64,000 nucleotides of DNA, taken from assembly GCA_001931875.2 (NCBI GenBank), contig MSJH02000787.1:62001-126000 (forward strand), in the 5' to 3' direction. This stretch comes from Byssochlamys sp. IMV 00236 (taxonomy: Eukaryota; Ascomycota; Eurotiomycetes; Eurotiales; Thermoascaceae). This document shows positions 22,849 through 34,805 of this stretch, one piece after another. The position numbers and the translations under genes were made by a program. The notes beneath the pieces were generated by a model that searched no databases, was not told the origin of the DNA, and was given only the letters and a program-made list of their open reading frames with translations. Within the stretch, counting starts at the first letter, position 1. Every line of letters begins with the position of its first letter.

Positions 22849-23636
22849 GTCTTCTCTTCCTCCAGATAGACAGACAGACAAGACAAGACACCAAGCCAAG
22901 ATGACAGTCCCATGGTTCTAGTGCCGCAGATCCTGAGGACCGAAAACGGTTTCGAAAGTATGTACATACTAATAACACAAGATAAGCGACTCATCGCCTA
23001 CTCTATCTATATCTATATCTCGAGTTACTCTAAATCTCTTATTAGACTCATTTTCGTCATTCCTAGGACTCAGTACCATAGGCTTTCCTTCACTATCAGT
23101 CACATCCCAATTTCGCAGATATTTAGTGGTCGGCGATTATTGACCACCGACCACCTCAGCCCTGCATCGCACCATAGGCAGCCACACTACTACATAGATA
23201 GACTATGTATGATAGTTAGTTAGTCACTACTACTAAATAACTACTCCGTACTAACTGAGCACTGTGGTCTAGTCTCAATCTGCCCTTTATTCAGATACCA
23301 CGTATCTTATCTATATTTCAATTCGACACACAACTATCAACAAGAACAGAAGAAAAGAAAACACCTCAATACTAGGCACACATCTCACAACGCAACCTAG
23401 GATAACAGCCAGCCAGCCGCCTAACCTCCAATGAACAGTTTTATTATCTATTTCTGTCCCCGTTCTAGGCATGGGCCTGGATCTGTATTTGTGTCTGTGC
23501 ATATCGCTCCAACTAGTTACCTAGTAATTTATACTAATAATATCGATACCAACCAGGCAACAATGACAACATGAAAGTTCTTTCTAATTCATAGGCAACA
23601 TTCAAAATTCCCAGGGGCGCCCTGGTGTAAAGAAGT

Positions 23637-23670
23637 AGGAGATAGATAGATAGATAGATAGATAAATAGA
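23637..23670. repeat. (GATA)n microsatellite
   Basis: This is a run of about eight GATA units with one variant copy. It creates a spurious IYLS-repeat reading frame on the minus strand. Confidence 0.9.
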
Positions 23671-24058
23671 TACATATCGGAGGCAAGAGACCTATCAAGG
23701 CTGGAAGAGCCCAAGGTTGGAGTGAGGCTTCAAAAAAAGGATAGAAATGACCGAATACCAGTACAATGGCGCTATAAGTACAACACATCAACATCGAAAA
23801 CCAAGGGCCATCCTGAAAAACTCCAGTATTTTCTTTCCCGGGCCAAAAAGGCAATGAAGTTAAGACACACAAAGGAAAATGCCATGCTTGCGTAGAAATC
23901 TTTTTGGTTTGCCTCTGATCAATACTCCCACTCCAGATGTTCTCTAATACAACAGACCGCCAATTCTCGATCATCGTAAAGTCATGTCCGCGCGAACCTG
24001 TAGGCTCGCGTCATTCTCATTGGTGTAGTACAAGCGAGCAGCTGCTCTTCTATACTGC

Positions 24059-26796
24059 TCAAATGTCCAGTCCTCTCACGAGCAACCATAGCACAATAGG
24101 AACAATAACATTGTCGTTTCCCCCGGTAAGAACTGCCTCGGTGGTACTGGCAACGCTGGCTGCCAATATCGACTTACCTACAATGAGGGGCCAGGAGCAA
24201 GCACTGGAAGGGTGCCAACCACCAAGGACAACCCAGGCCCGTGCGGCAATCAAACCAACGGAGACGGCCGCTGCAAATGCCACGCTGCCTTCCAGAGACT
24301 TTCCTCCGCCCCAAAACCACTTGTGCCGTCCGAAACGCCGCCCGACAAGTGAGGCCGCTGCGTCTCCCATGCCCACGCAAATTACTCCGCTGACCATGCT
24401 GACGTCCGGAGAAGGTACCTCCCAGCCCTCCCACGGCGGGCTTCCACCACGCGGCAGGCTTGCAAGGGATAACCACAGCGGGATCGCACATCCGATGAGG
24501 AGGAAAATGTGCGACACGATCACCGGTCCACGGTGATCACGACCATCAACATACGGCGCGAGGAAATGCGTAAGCGGCCGTGAGATAGGGGGTAACTGAG
24601 ACGCCCGGAATAGATCCAGCAATAAGAATATAGCCAGGATCAGAGAAAGTGCTAGGGCGCAGAACGCAGGATCGACATACACCGTCGGAAGAAACATGGC
24701 CACCATCATGCCATGGAAGACTTTGCGTCTGGTATCCACTTCGACAATGGAGCTCAGACGAAGTACGATTGCCATTCCGGTGATGAGAACAAGAAGACAA
24801 TATGCGGATATCAGAAGTCGTGTATTAGCTTCCCCAAAGGTATCCTGTCGAAGATGTTCCAGCCAGCCCTGACGACATGATGCAGTGCTGTCCGGGTCGA
24901 AGCGAAGAGGGATACGAATCCAGCCCTCCAGATTCATCATGACCGTCCAGAATCGGAACCAAGACTGATTACCCAGGAGATACCCCAAGGCCCATCCAAA
25001 TGGCTCATTTCCATGGAGCGCTTTCTCCCCGACATACTTCCTCACTGGTCCCATGATGATCAGGAAAACCGCTGCGTACGTATACAGAGCGTAGACCCAT
25101 CTGCGGACTTGCGCTTGAGCAGCCGTCAGCGAGAGGAAGGACGCCAACCCTGGCGCTATGGATCTTTTTCGTCGACCGCTTGGGGTAGTTCGCACCCGCT
25201 GCGTGCTGGGGTGTGTTGTCTCTTCGGGAGTCGAGATGGTATGCCGTCGTTTTGGCCCCGTGATGAAAGGCTCTTGGAAGATGTCGTTGGATCTCTGGTT
25301 ATCAATAGCGGACGCCGGTTCATCGGATCCAGCATGGCCATTATGACGCTCGGACAAGCTTCCATGACGTCTGAGTGGTTTCTTCACGAACCGATCGTCC
25401 TCACTATCGTCATCAGACACCTTCGTTTTATTGGAGCCAAATTGGCTCACTTTCTGACAGATTTTCTCGTCCAGAATGCTGAAGATGTTCCTGCGCGATC
25501 GGAGGCTGCTAGTAGATCGACGGAATTTCCAGGTAGGGACCCTAGCCAACGCCACCTCCCACCGCAACACATGGCGACATGAAATGAAGACGCAAAGGCC
25601 GCCAAGCCACAGCAGTGCTTTCAGGATCTCGGCCTGAGGGGATGCCGAAAACATATACAAGTTTATTAAAGCGGTAGCCAGAAGCTGAAGCTCGGCTGGC
25701 AGGAGGCTGCTTGTCAAAAGGAAATCGAGTGTGGGTATCAATGCTTCATGCAGAGGAAATATCAAAAACAGCGTCTCCGAACTGATGCCTCGGAGAAATA
25801 GAGGTCTAGGCAAGCCACTCATGGACAATGGGTCCTCTGAGACGATTATAGGAATTATCGTAGCTAACCAGCCAGCTAGACTGAATCCACAGCCATAGTT
25901 ATGGAGCGGGACAGTTTTCGCCGGTAGACTCGAGAGTCCAAGAATTATGTTCAGGAGGACCAGAGCGGGAAGATCTTGCGACACCGAAAGCGACACGAAA
26001 ACGGGTATTAAAATCGGATATAGATATGGAGCAGGATCGAAACTGGAAGGAATTGAGAATGCAGAGGCAGACGCAGGTCGAGATTGTCCAAGTCGTAAAG
26101 TCGAGGCCAATATGCGTAGAGGGTAGAGTCCGTACAGTCCAATGATTAGAAGACCTTGCGTAATCAATTCTAACAGACACGTTAGCAAAGAGTCAGATCT
26201 TAATGAACGCAAAGCTGTATCTCACCCCTCTTCCATGATATAGCGAGCTGACGAGATTCGTCACGCAAAACAGTAATGTAGCCAACGGAGAGCAACAATG
26301 CCGTTTCTGACACTCTGCGCAGAACCTCCACTCGTGTTTTCCGTGTCGTCTCTTTCCCCTCTGCTGCCTCCGTTTCTTGTTCCTCACTCGAGCTCACTCT
26401 CGAGCTCCGCGACCGTGACCGACGCTCCGACCGGCCTCGATAGCTTGTAAAAAACCATAGGCGCGAGTCCTCCTCGATATTGGACCCAATCCGCAAGCCC
26501 TTCCGCGGTCTCACCGGCGGTGCAGGAAGACCCTTGAGGACACCTGTACTCTCATCGTCCGCCTCCGTCCCACTGTCACTCGACGTCCTGGGTGTTCTTG
26601 CATATGCAGAGGCATGGTCGTAGATACCGTCATGTTCTGTAGAGGGCGATTCCGAACCGCGAAGTGTCCGGCTCTTGCGGTGATAGGGATGGGGCGATCG
26701 TGCGAAGAATCGCAACTGGTCGGCTTCTGACTGCGGAACTGCGAGCCTCGAGGGCTCTGGCGCTATGTCCTCCTCATGATCCTTCCGCGATGCCAT
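24059..26796 (-). CDS. SEC59: Dolichol kinase
   Basis: There are two exons, complement of 24059-26169 and 26226-26796, giving 893 residues. The enzyme phosphorylates dolichol with CTP in the ER membrane, making the lipid carrier for N-glycosylation, O-mannosylation and GPI anchors. The C-terminal third has the family's CTP-transfer core: GVICVGMGDAAASLVGRRFG followed by KSLEGSVAF, between multiple hydrophobic segments. The phase-1 intron (56 nt) joins SWKRE to LITQGLLIIG. The first 190 residues (exon 1) are hydrophilic, Arg/Ser/Glu-rich and probably cytosolic. Membrane segments start in the last part of exon 1 (SETALLLSVGYITVL). Yeast Sec59 is 519 residues, so the N-terminal extension is large; long N-termini are common in filamentous fungi as far as I know. 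Confidence 0.9.
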
Positions 26797-27666
26797 CGCA
26801 CCACACTCTGCGATATCTGCGCTACGTCAAACGGACAGCCATGCCGTGGAACCTGGGGAAGAGTGCAATGGGTGACGTCCGCGCGGAGAGCGCACGAGTC
26901 AACCAACAACAAAGCGATGTCCGGTCGAAGGGTCAAGATAATGTTGTCCGGTCCAGATTAGAAGCTGTTTCCAAAGATCCCAAGTATATCAGACAATGTA
27001 TATGTATCGTTGAAACAGAATCGCGGAAAGCTGAGGGAACCGTGGTAGCTTCATCACATGTTAGGCCATACTTAACGATTCTGCTTCCGTCATCAGCCAA
27101 CGTCAACGCCCGCGCCACACTATCAAACTATCTCGTCGCGACATCAGTCAAGTAACCACTTTTCACGCCGGCAACTTGCGTGAGCTTCTGAAGAGATCGG
27201 TTAGTGTGTTCTGGTTTTGAATGTTTCAGCCTGGCCTGACCTCAAGACGCATGTCAGAGCCCATGTTTCTGAAACGTGGCCTAGAGTCTAATGGTCGCAG
27301 GTACGGAGTAGAGTGAGCAATAGCCCAATGAGATCTAAAATGCATAAAACTCCCTGGGATCTCGATGATGCGGGCACTATCCACTCGTACAGGATCTTGA
27401 GTGAAGATCGCCGTATACAATGGAGTTGGGGCGAGCACCGGTGTGGGCCTCGTGTTTACGACTATCAACATCTCAACACATTGAGTTCAGACGGTCAATG
27501 TTTGGTCGGCTGCAGGAGACAGGGTCTCCTTCCTCTACATTCCTACGATGCTGTAAGCAATGGGCGCCAGATCCGAACTATCAACATCACAAAGCAAGCC
27601 TGTCTGCCACGAGCCTGATAAGCATTGTGTTCGAAAGACGCATGGCTGCTTTGAATCTATTCTAAT
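26797..27666. other. Intergenic: SEC59 promoter and DPH6 3' flank
   Basis: This is an 870-bp gap between tandem minus-strand genes. No RNA gene or domain-bearing frame was recognised in it. Confidence 0.5.
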
Positions 27667-30030
27667 CTACCTGCGACGTTGCGCATGCAGAGTGATGCCT
27701 GCAGCCAGCTGGCGTCCTCCAGAGCCCCAGACAGACTTGCAGGGGACGATTTGTCCCGGCCACAGGCTCTGCGATAAAGGATATGCCGTGTATATCACTG
27801 CCTGGGCCATGTCCATGTCGGCACAGTAATCATGGATTGCATGCTGCACCTGTTCATCGAAGCTGGATGCAGACTGGACGAGGTCTATCTCGATAGTCAG
27901 GAAGACGTTCCCATCCTTTGTGCCACTGGAATAAACATTTCTGCCCTTATCAACCCGCTCGCTGAGTGTTACTTGCTCGCACCGCAGGCCCAGGCCTTGC
28001 CATTCGACATCACTTCCTTTAGGCAATTCCTCTACCTGCACAGCGAGGAAAGGGGGTGTTTTCGAGTCCCCTTCCACTACCTCGAAGTTAGGCAGGCTTG
28101 GTAGGACCTCCTTGGTGCCTCCAAGAGCTCCTTGGCCGCCGTATTTGAGATCCCAAGCATCAAATTCCGGCTCGTCTTCTTCATCTTCTTCGTCGACGCT
28201 CTGCCGGTGGATCTTCTCCCATAGATCCCACGCAATGCGGACCTTGGTATCTATGTGCTTGTCCCCTGCTAAGAAGGCAATCGCCCCTAGCCACCAGTCT
28301 ACCTGTGTCGCCGCGCCTATCCGCCAGAGATGTTGCAGCGACAGTACAGCATGTAATGTGTAGTTTTTTAACCAGTTCTCACCAGGCCCACACAAGCCAC
28401 CTGCAATCTCCATGGATGCAGGCTCCAGCGGTATCTGGCCAGCAATGTATACCAAACCGCCGCAAGTCTCAACCCTCGTACCCGGCTCCGATGGTATAGT
28501 AATCGCTTGCGAGTATGGTCCAATGTTGGCTGGGGCCCAATATGAACGTGATTGAACGTGGAGACCCTGTCTCAGATCTCGAGGTCCCAGGTCGACGACA
28601 ACGGAGAGCATGACCTCCACGCCATCAGGGAGACTGTCACCACATGCAACACAGACTCTTGCCGGAGGATTCGGCTTTCTGAACAACTGCATATAGATAT
28701 TGTTCATCGAGGCAAAATCCTTCATGGATCGAAGGAGTACAGTCGCAAAGACGATATCATCTGTGGTCCGCTGACCAGGCTGGACTTCTGCTGTGGAGGA
28801 CTTCAGGATCTCTTCCAGCTTGAGAGCTATACTCCTCATTTGTGCGCCGGTTTCGATGCCAGCTTCTGGTGCTGTAATATTCGCGATGGCCCATGTTGCC
28901 TTGCATTTGAGGCTCATCGACTCAATTGACCAGTCAGACGCTCCGTTCCCTCTGGTCTGGCCTGAACCAGGTACAAAGTCTTCGTACTTCTGCGACTGCA
29001 ATTCATTCAAAAAGCCTTCAAACTTTCCATCCAACAATGAAGGCTGTCTGACCTGTTGTGGTGTGATGCCAGCAGTATCTGTCTCCTTCGGCAAGCACTT
29101 CGCATTCTTGATTCTCACATACGCGACGCCCCCGTCTCCAGAACGTTCTTCTTTCTCTTCAACACTTATCCGCTGCTTCCAGAGGAAGCTCGGCCCATCA
29201 ATCGCCAACGTCTCGTACTCGCCTCCTTCTCCCAAAACAGCACCTCCGAGGCTCTCTGCCGCGAACCTCCTCATGGCCTTCACGACCCGCCGCCGCACGT
29301 CCCCGGACGGCGACGCAACATTCCCCCACAAGAAACTAGCATCCAAACCGCCGGAGGCGGTTTTGATGATCCGAGCGTCGCAGCCACAAGCCGCCATGTC
29401 TTCCAACAACCCGGCCTCCGGCACCGCGGAGGACGACCCGTCGGGATCCTTCCTCTCCTCCGACGGCGGCAGAATTGGATACATCCACAACCAAGCAAGT
29501 GGAACCAGGCCCAGACGGCCCGCGACGTTCTCGATTCTTGTCCGTTGGTACGTTGACAGGATAGCACCCGCTGAAACGGCATTAGCTTCCGGGTGGGCTT
29601 CTTTGATCCGTCGCAGGAGCGGGATCAATGATTCTGTCTCGTCCGCAACATCTCCGAGAGTATGCGCCTGCGCCTGAGTGTCGAGGTCTTGGCTCTCAGC
29701 GTCATTTCCATTGCGATAGATCCGGGACGTATCGACCGCTCCGCCAGTGATCGCCGCCCTGTACAGAGGGATCCCCAGAGCCGTCTCGTAGAGAGGAATC
29801 ACCCCATGTCCTATAGTCTGGTACATGAAACTATCCATATCTTCTTCTTCTTCTTCTTCCTCAGCCTGTCCCTGCCCCGACGGCAATGGCGGATGAAGAT
29901 TCGCTAACGCAACGACCCGATGCCCATGCTTGATGCAATGTAAAATCGAATACAGCGAGTCCTTCCCACCGGATATCAGAGCGATGACATTGAGGCCGGG
30001 AGTAGATGTAGACGTCGGTAGAGACGCCAT
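27667..30030 (-). CDS. DPH6: Diphthine--ammonia ligase Dph6 (ATP-PPase plus RidA-like domains)
   Basis: This is a single exon of 787 residues. It catalyses the last step of diphthamide synthesis on elongation factor 2, the ATP-dependent amidation of diphthine. The N-terminal adenine-nucleotide alpha-hydrolase domain has the PP-loop SGGKDS (residues 20-25) and the family signature GEGGEYETLAIDGP. The C-terminal half holds two RidA/YjgF-like modules, the second with ANIGPYSQAI and IAGQIPLEP. This two-part architecture is that of yeast Dph6 (685 residues). A loop after residue 50 is a run of Glu encoded by a CTT/GAA repeat. The ATG at 30030 starts just before the PP-loop domain. DPH4 of the same pathway lies 14 kb away on the same strand. 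Confidence 0.94.
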   Translation of the reverse strand: MASLPTSTSTPGLNVIALISGGKDSLYSILHCIKHGHRVVALANLHPPLPSGQGQAEEEEEEEDMDSFMYQTIGHGVIPLYETALGIPLYRAAITGGAVDTSRIYRNGNDAESQDLDTQAQAHTLGDVADETESLIPLLRRIKEAHPEANAVSAGAILSTYQRTRIENVAGRLGLVPLAWLWMYPILPPSEERKDPDGSSSAVPEAGLLEDMAACGCDARIIKTASGGLDASFLWGNVASPSGDVRRRVVKAMRRFAAESLGGAVLGEGGEYETLAIDGPSFLWKQRISVEEKEERSGDGGVAYVRIKNAKCLPKETDTAGITPQQVRQPSLLDGKFEGFLNELQSQKYEDFVPGSGQTRGNGASDWSIESMSLKCKATWAIANITAPEAGIETGAQMRSIALKLEEILKSSTAEVQPGQRTTDDIVFATVLLRSMKDFASMNNIYMQLFRKPNPPARVCVACGDSLPDGVEVMLSVVVDLGPRDLRQGLHVQSRSYWAPANIGPYSQAITIPSEPGTRVETCGGLVYIAGQIPLEPASMEIAGGLCGPGENWLKNYTLHAVLSLQHLWRIGAATQVDWWLGAIAFLAGDKHIDTKVRIAWDLWEKIHRQSVDEEDEEDEPEFDAWDLKYGGQGALGGTKEVLPSLPNFEVVEGDSKTPPFLAVQVEELPKGSDVEWQGLGLRCEQVTLSERVDKGRNVYSSGTKDGNVFLTIEIDLVQSASSFDEQVQHAIHDYCADMDMAQAVIYTAYPLSQSLWPGQIVPCKSVWGSGGRQLAAGITLHAQRRR

Positions 30031-31505
30031 GATTGTGATTGTAAATTGTAAATGTCAACAAGTCCCCCGTAGGGAACAGAAAAGAAAAGGAAATCAAACC
30101 CCCCTCCTTCAGGAATGGATCTTCTTCCTTTTTTTTTCAGAAAGATACTCCTCCCCCCCACAAAGGAACTCAAGCCAAATAAATAAATAAATAAAACAAA
30201 TAAGAAAAATAATCTCCAACCTCTCTACTCAGATCAGTAGATATGTATTGAATAAACTTGACTCTGATGAATCCGATATGCTTGTCGATTGATTGCGTCC
30301 TTTAATAAAAAGAAAATGGCGCGGCAGGGGGGGCACATGCAAAAAGAAAAAATGAGACACGCGCGTGAAGTTAATCAAGCATCTCCATTCTTTTTATATA
30401 TAGAAAAGATAAAGAGGATGAATTCGAAATAATGACTGTAGATAGGAAGGTAAGAAGATGATTTGTTCTTGATTCCCATTGGAGATGAAGAGGGGGGTCA
30501 TCGAGGAGTACGTCGCGGGGGAAAAGAAGTCAGGGCTTGGCGCGATCCAGGTATTACTTATCAAGTGAGAATTTGCCCAACTCACCTCACTGGCCCAATA
30601 ATGGACTTTTCGGCCTCTTTTCTATCTTACTACTGTATGTTACTATGTAGTCTATCTAATTCAGAAATGATACAATGGAAACTTCCCACGCAGACAGATA
30701 GTTACTGGTCACGATTTCGTAAGAATCTTCTAGCTTTTTTTGTATTTCAACTCAGGCTATATAAGTTTTTTCCAAGAAAAAATTCGCTCGAGTTCAATGC
30801 AGTAAAATGAAGGTGCAAACAATGCAATCAAATGCTTAGAACATCAACTGACAATTAATTGTATAAGGGGTATGTGGTATAACAATGAGGAAAAAGTAAA
30901 TGTACACAAAGTGTGGCCAGCACCAAGGGAGAGGAAATTTTCACACAAATGGGGGAATCAAAAAGGATTACAAATAAGTCACATCGAATGCACAATTGCA
31001 ATAGGTATCGAATATAACACAGAGGGGTAACATGAAGCAGAGAGAAGTGAACAAAATCGTTCGGGCTAGTCAGATGGGAGTCGCCTCAACAATCTGTCCA
31101 CCTTTCGCAAGATCTGATCCGTAACAGAAAAGAAAAAGGGTCGATCCTTCAGTTCAGAATTTTTGAATCATGTTTCCACGCCTATTACCTTTTCCCGGGG
31201 GAATTGTCATCATCGCTCTAAATCCCATCCCTATCAACTCCTTTTCGCCCGATCCTAGAAATCCCCACTGTGGACGCTCCAGATTAAAAATAAGTAATAG
31301 TGTGGAGGGATCCTGGCGGGAGGAGTGATGTCTCCATGACCACCCGTTACTGTTGCCCGGACGCCAGAACAAGAAAAAAAAAAGTCCAAGCCAACCCGAC
31401 TGAGAAAGAATTTTTTTCAAGACCTTTTAACTCTAATTATGCGAAATTAAAAGTATCTCCTGGTCGCGTGTCATCATTATCGACTCGAAATGGTCGTTGC
31501 TTGAT
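30031..31505. other. Intergenic: DPH6 promoter and msnA 3' flank
   Basis: These 1475 bp are very A/T-rich, with many A and T runs. They probably include a long msnA 3' UTR. No gene was recognised in either strand. Confidence 0.5.
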
Positions 31506-33479
31506 CTAGGCCGACTCGTCGCGCTTGCGCTTTTTCAGAGGTCGTCGGTCGTTCGATGATGACTCGGACGCACTACCGTCAGAAGAATCTGAGGTTGTGG
31601 ACTTGTTGGCAGCAGCGTGCGCAGCCTCGTAGAGGACAGCGCCCAGAGCACCGGCATCACTCTCGTCGAAAGAAGGCGTAGCTGGTGTTGTGTCACTAGT
31701 GTCAAGAACACCCATGACAATGGCACCACCTCCGTGAGTTCTCGCGTGCTGAGCCAGGTTGTCGCTGCGAGAGAACTTCTTTCCGCACTCGTTGCACTCG
31801 AAAGGCTTGTCTTGCGTGTGCAGCGAACGATAGTGACGCTTGAGGTGCTCCTGGCGACGGAAGCGACGAGAGCAGAGAGTGCAGACGAAGGTCTTAGAAG
31901 GGTCCTCAGTGAGGGACTGCTTGCGACCGCGACGTGCAACAGGCATATGGGAAGCAGGGGCGTCAGAAGAGCTGGAAGCCGTAGCCTCAGTCTGGGACTT
32001 GTCCTGCTTCTGGGTCGTCTGCTGGCTGGAAGATGCTTCAGTGCTGTTGCCCCGGCTGGTGACGCTGGGCTGGCCCTGGACAACGGATCCAATGCTGTCG
32101 GAGTCGCTGTCAGGGAAGGACTTCTTGATCGACTTGCGAGAGGCCACACGCTTCTTGACCCTCATGTCTCCAGCGGCGTCTTCAGGGTTGGCCAACAGCA
32201 GATCAGAGGATGCGAAAGGCAGGCCCGACTGGCTGAAGGACTCGTCCTCGTCCTCGAATGTATGCTCGCTGAAGAATTCTTCCTCCTCAAAGGAGGCATA
32301 GGCTCCAACGCGCTGTCTCTTGCCGCCCAGGTAGTAGGCGTTTCCAAAGTCGACGAGGCGGTTGAACTCGTCGTCAGAGTCCAGGTCAGAGAAGCTATCG
32401 AAGGCAGGGAGACTGGTGAGGGTCTGCTCAGTAGGGTTGGGGAAGGCAGACTCTGCACTGCCGTTGGCGGGCAGCGTAGCAGAAAGACCTCCGAGGATCA
32501 GCTTGTGCTCCTCGTCATCACCTGAGCACAGGGTCGGCAGGGGCGGGAAGTCGCTCGCAGCAGAGGTGACAGAAGAAGCGCCCACCGTCAGCTGTCGGGG
32601 GTCGCAGAAGTCAGAGGTGGCTGGCTCTGCGGATGGGCCAGATTGGGATGAGATCACTCCAGTGGGAACTGGTGAAGGAGATGGTGAAAGGGACGGGCAA
32701 GATCCGTTGACGGACAGGAGCTCGGAAGCTTGGCTCGCAGTAAGCGAAGGGGGGTGGATGAAGACTGGAGTCCGCCGGTTAGCGACCATTCCGTTTTTGG
32801 TACAACTCCACCAGATTGGAACATCCGATTTCCATCTATACCAACAACATCCCATCCAAGCAATGGAATGGATGAACACAGCATACAAAAAAAAAATTCA
32901 AAACTTACCAGGCGTCATGGGAGGAGAGGCGGCTCTCGACCAGTCCGGGTTGGCCAGGCTCTCCGTGTGCACGTCCCCCTCGCAGCCTTCCTTCACGCCC
33001 TCGACCTTCTCCAGGGGGAAGAAGGATCCATTGACGGGAGTGTGCAGCGTTCCACAGCTCGACGGAGGGCTGCTGATCGTGCTTCCCGTTGTGGACAGTG
33101 GGGGGGTCGAGGGGAAGCCGTAGAAGTCAGCACTGACAAACCTGGTGTCCAACGGCATGAGGCCCGGAGAGCTCTGTTGGATCATGATTGTAGGCTTGAG
33201 GTGCGACGGTTGTGGCGAGGCAATGGGGGTCATGTTCATGGCACCCTGGAAAGGGCTCTTGGCTGCCATCTGGTGCTGCATGTTCAGAGCGTGTGCAGCG
33301 TAGATAGACTGTGGTTCCGGCATGCAGTGAGGCGGCTGGAAAGCCGACATGTGTCCACTGAACTGCATCTCGGCTGGGTTAGAGGTGTAGTGGTGTCGCT
33401 GCTGCTGCGACTCGGCATCGGGTGTGTAGAAGTAGAATGACTGTCCCGGCATGGGATGCATGGCGTATGTAGCTTCCAT
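31506..33479 (-). CDS. msnA: C2H2 zinc-finger stress transcription factor (MsnA / Msn2-4 family)
   Basis: There are two exons, complement of 31506-32764 and 32909-33479, giving 609 residues. The two C-terminal C2H2 fingers ([20 protein letters not shown] and [19 protein letters not shown]) match the Msn2/Msn4/Seb1 type that binds the stress-response element AGGGG. The N-terminal half is Gln/Met/Pro/Ser-rich and acidic and probably activates transcription. The phase-1 intron (144 nt) joins SPPMTP to [17 protein letters not shown], restoring a conserved block. The ATG at 33479 ([14 protein letters not shown]) is the first Met in frame. A probable intron of 70 nt sits in the 5' leader. The C-terminal tail after the fingers ends in a basic KKRKRDESA stretch, a likely nuclear localisation signal. 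Confidence 0.92.
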
Positions 33480-33502
33480 GACGAAGTGCAATTACTTCTT
33501 AT

Positions 33503-33572
33503 CTATCCAAATGCGTCAGTTTCCCAATTGATCCTTCATGGTCTTTTTTTTGAGTAGGGCTGAAGAACTTAC
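33503..33572 (-). other. msnA: Probable 5'-UTR intron of msnA
   Basis: On the minus strand, gtaagt at 33572 and a CTGAC branch-like sequence followed by ttggatag ending at 33503 define a 70-nt intron, 23 nt before the ATG. Donor, branch and acceptor all fit the pattern of the coding introns here. Its use is inferred. Confidence 0.5.
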
Positions 33573-34781
33573 CTCTCACCAGATGGTATCTTGATTATCG
33601 GGTTTGTATCAGATTGTCCTTGGGGGGTGTTCCCGTGTCGAGGCCAAATGAAACCCGTATTGTTCTGGATGTTCTTTGTTGTGCAATATTAGAAACTAGT
33701 GGCGTACTACTCGAAGACAAGTGGATTGTCACGGTTCGAGGAACGTTGGGGGGGATATAGTAATAATAGATAATAATAGCACGCTGGATGATATATGTAT
33801 GCACCGCCGTAAAGGAATGTGGTGGTGGTCGAAGGAATGACTGGATCAGCAAGAGAGTCGAAACAGGATATTTTCTTCTTTGCTGATAGTAATGATAGTC
33901 GATGGTGTCTTGTTCGATGTGGTTAAGACCGGATTATAATGGTTCTCTCCTCTAATAATAGTAGGTAGGTAGGTGGTGGTGGTGGTGATGATGATGATGT
34001 GTCGCCGGGGGGACTATAAAAGGAAGGACAGGACCTATTCGAGAACGAACCCAGCAAGACGGTATATAGACCGGGGAGGGGAACGTTGAATCGATTAGGA
34101 ACCGGAAGGTAGTCAAATAAAATAAAAAAAAATCACAAAGAACGGCGAACGATAATGAATTAAAAAAGACGGCCGCGGGGAACGAGAGACAAGGCCTTGT
34201 ATGCTGAGGAAATGACAGACAGACCGGGTGGGCACCGGATAAAAGAGTGATCTGCCTGGGACAGGGCCAGGTTACGAGACAGGAACCGAACGGACGAGGA
34301 CCACCCAGACTAAACTCTAGTCCAAGGCGGGATTCGGGACGATGGCGCAGTGTGCATCCCACCGGGACGATGGAGGTCCACGGTGGAATTGTCTCCATGT
34401 GCTAGAGTCCCATCGGTGTCAGATCCGCAGACTACGGGCAGGCACACGGCGACTAGACATTTAGTAAATTAGTGCATGAAAGCTCCCAGCACCACTCCTC
34501 GGCCGGGGAACCAAAAAGAGCGCAAGTCTGGTGGAGTCTAGCACGAGTGGGAGATTATGGTGTTGCGAAGCTCGCGATGCACATTGGGTCGAATGCGGAG
34601 GTCCGACCCGGTAGCGTTGTCGTCCTACCGCCCAGCCGTATACCTAAGTTATAATAGTCTACCATACAGTACTGTACCATAACCATACCAACAGTAGTAG
34701 TACCTAGTCCACCGCCGGGGACCAAACGGCCGCCATGGGATGGGATGGGACATTGCCACGCCCGACCGTCTTGTCCCATTC

Positions 34782-34805
34782 GAGAGAGAGAGAGAGAGAG
34801 AGAGA
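34782..34805. repeat. (GA)n dinucleotide repeat
   Basis: This is an uninterrupted run of about 12 GA units upstream of msnA. Confidence 0.9.

Larger units (their letters stand above)
20316..24058. other. Gene-poor, microsatellite-rich region upstream of ATG1
   Basis: This is a 3.7-kb gap. It contains the ATG1 5' region, then AT-rich DNA crowded with TAA/TAAC-like repeats (about 21514-21532 and 21797-21829), a CT dinucleotide run (about 22823-22848) and a GATA tetranucleotide run (about 23637-23670). Open frames in it are short, and some are made of repeat-encoded residues. No protein family could be recognised on either strand. Confidence 0.5.

Noticed and set aside
23534..23974. 146-codon minus-strand open frame with hydrophobic repeats
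   Set aside because: The repeated IYLS residues are encoded by the GATA microsatellite, and the rest shows no family similarity.
28793..29677. 294-codon plus-strand open frame
   Set aside because: It is antisense to DPH6, whose PP-loop and RidA motifs establish the coding strand.
31617..32525. 302-codon plus-strand open frame
   Set aside because: It is antisense to msnA exon 2, including the zinc fingers, and has no independent features.
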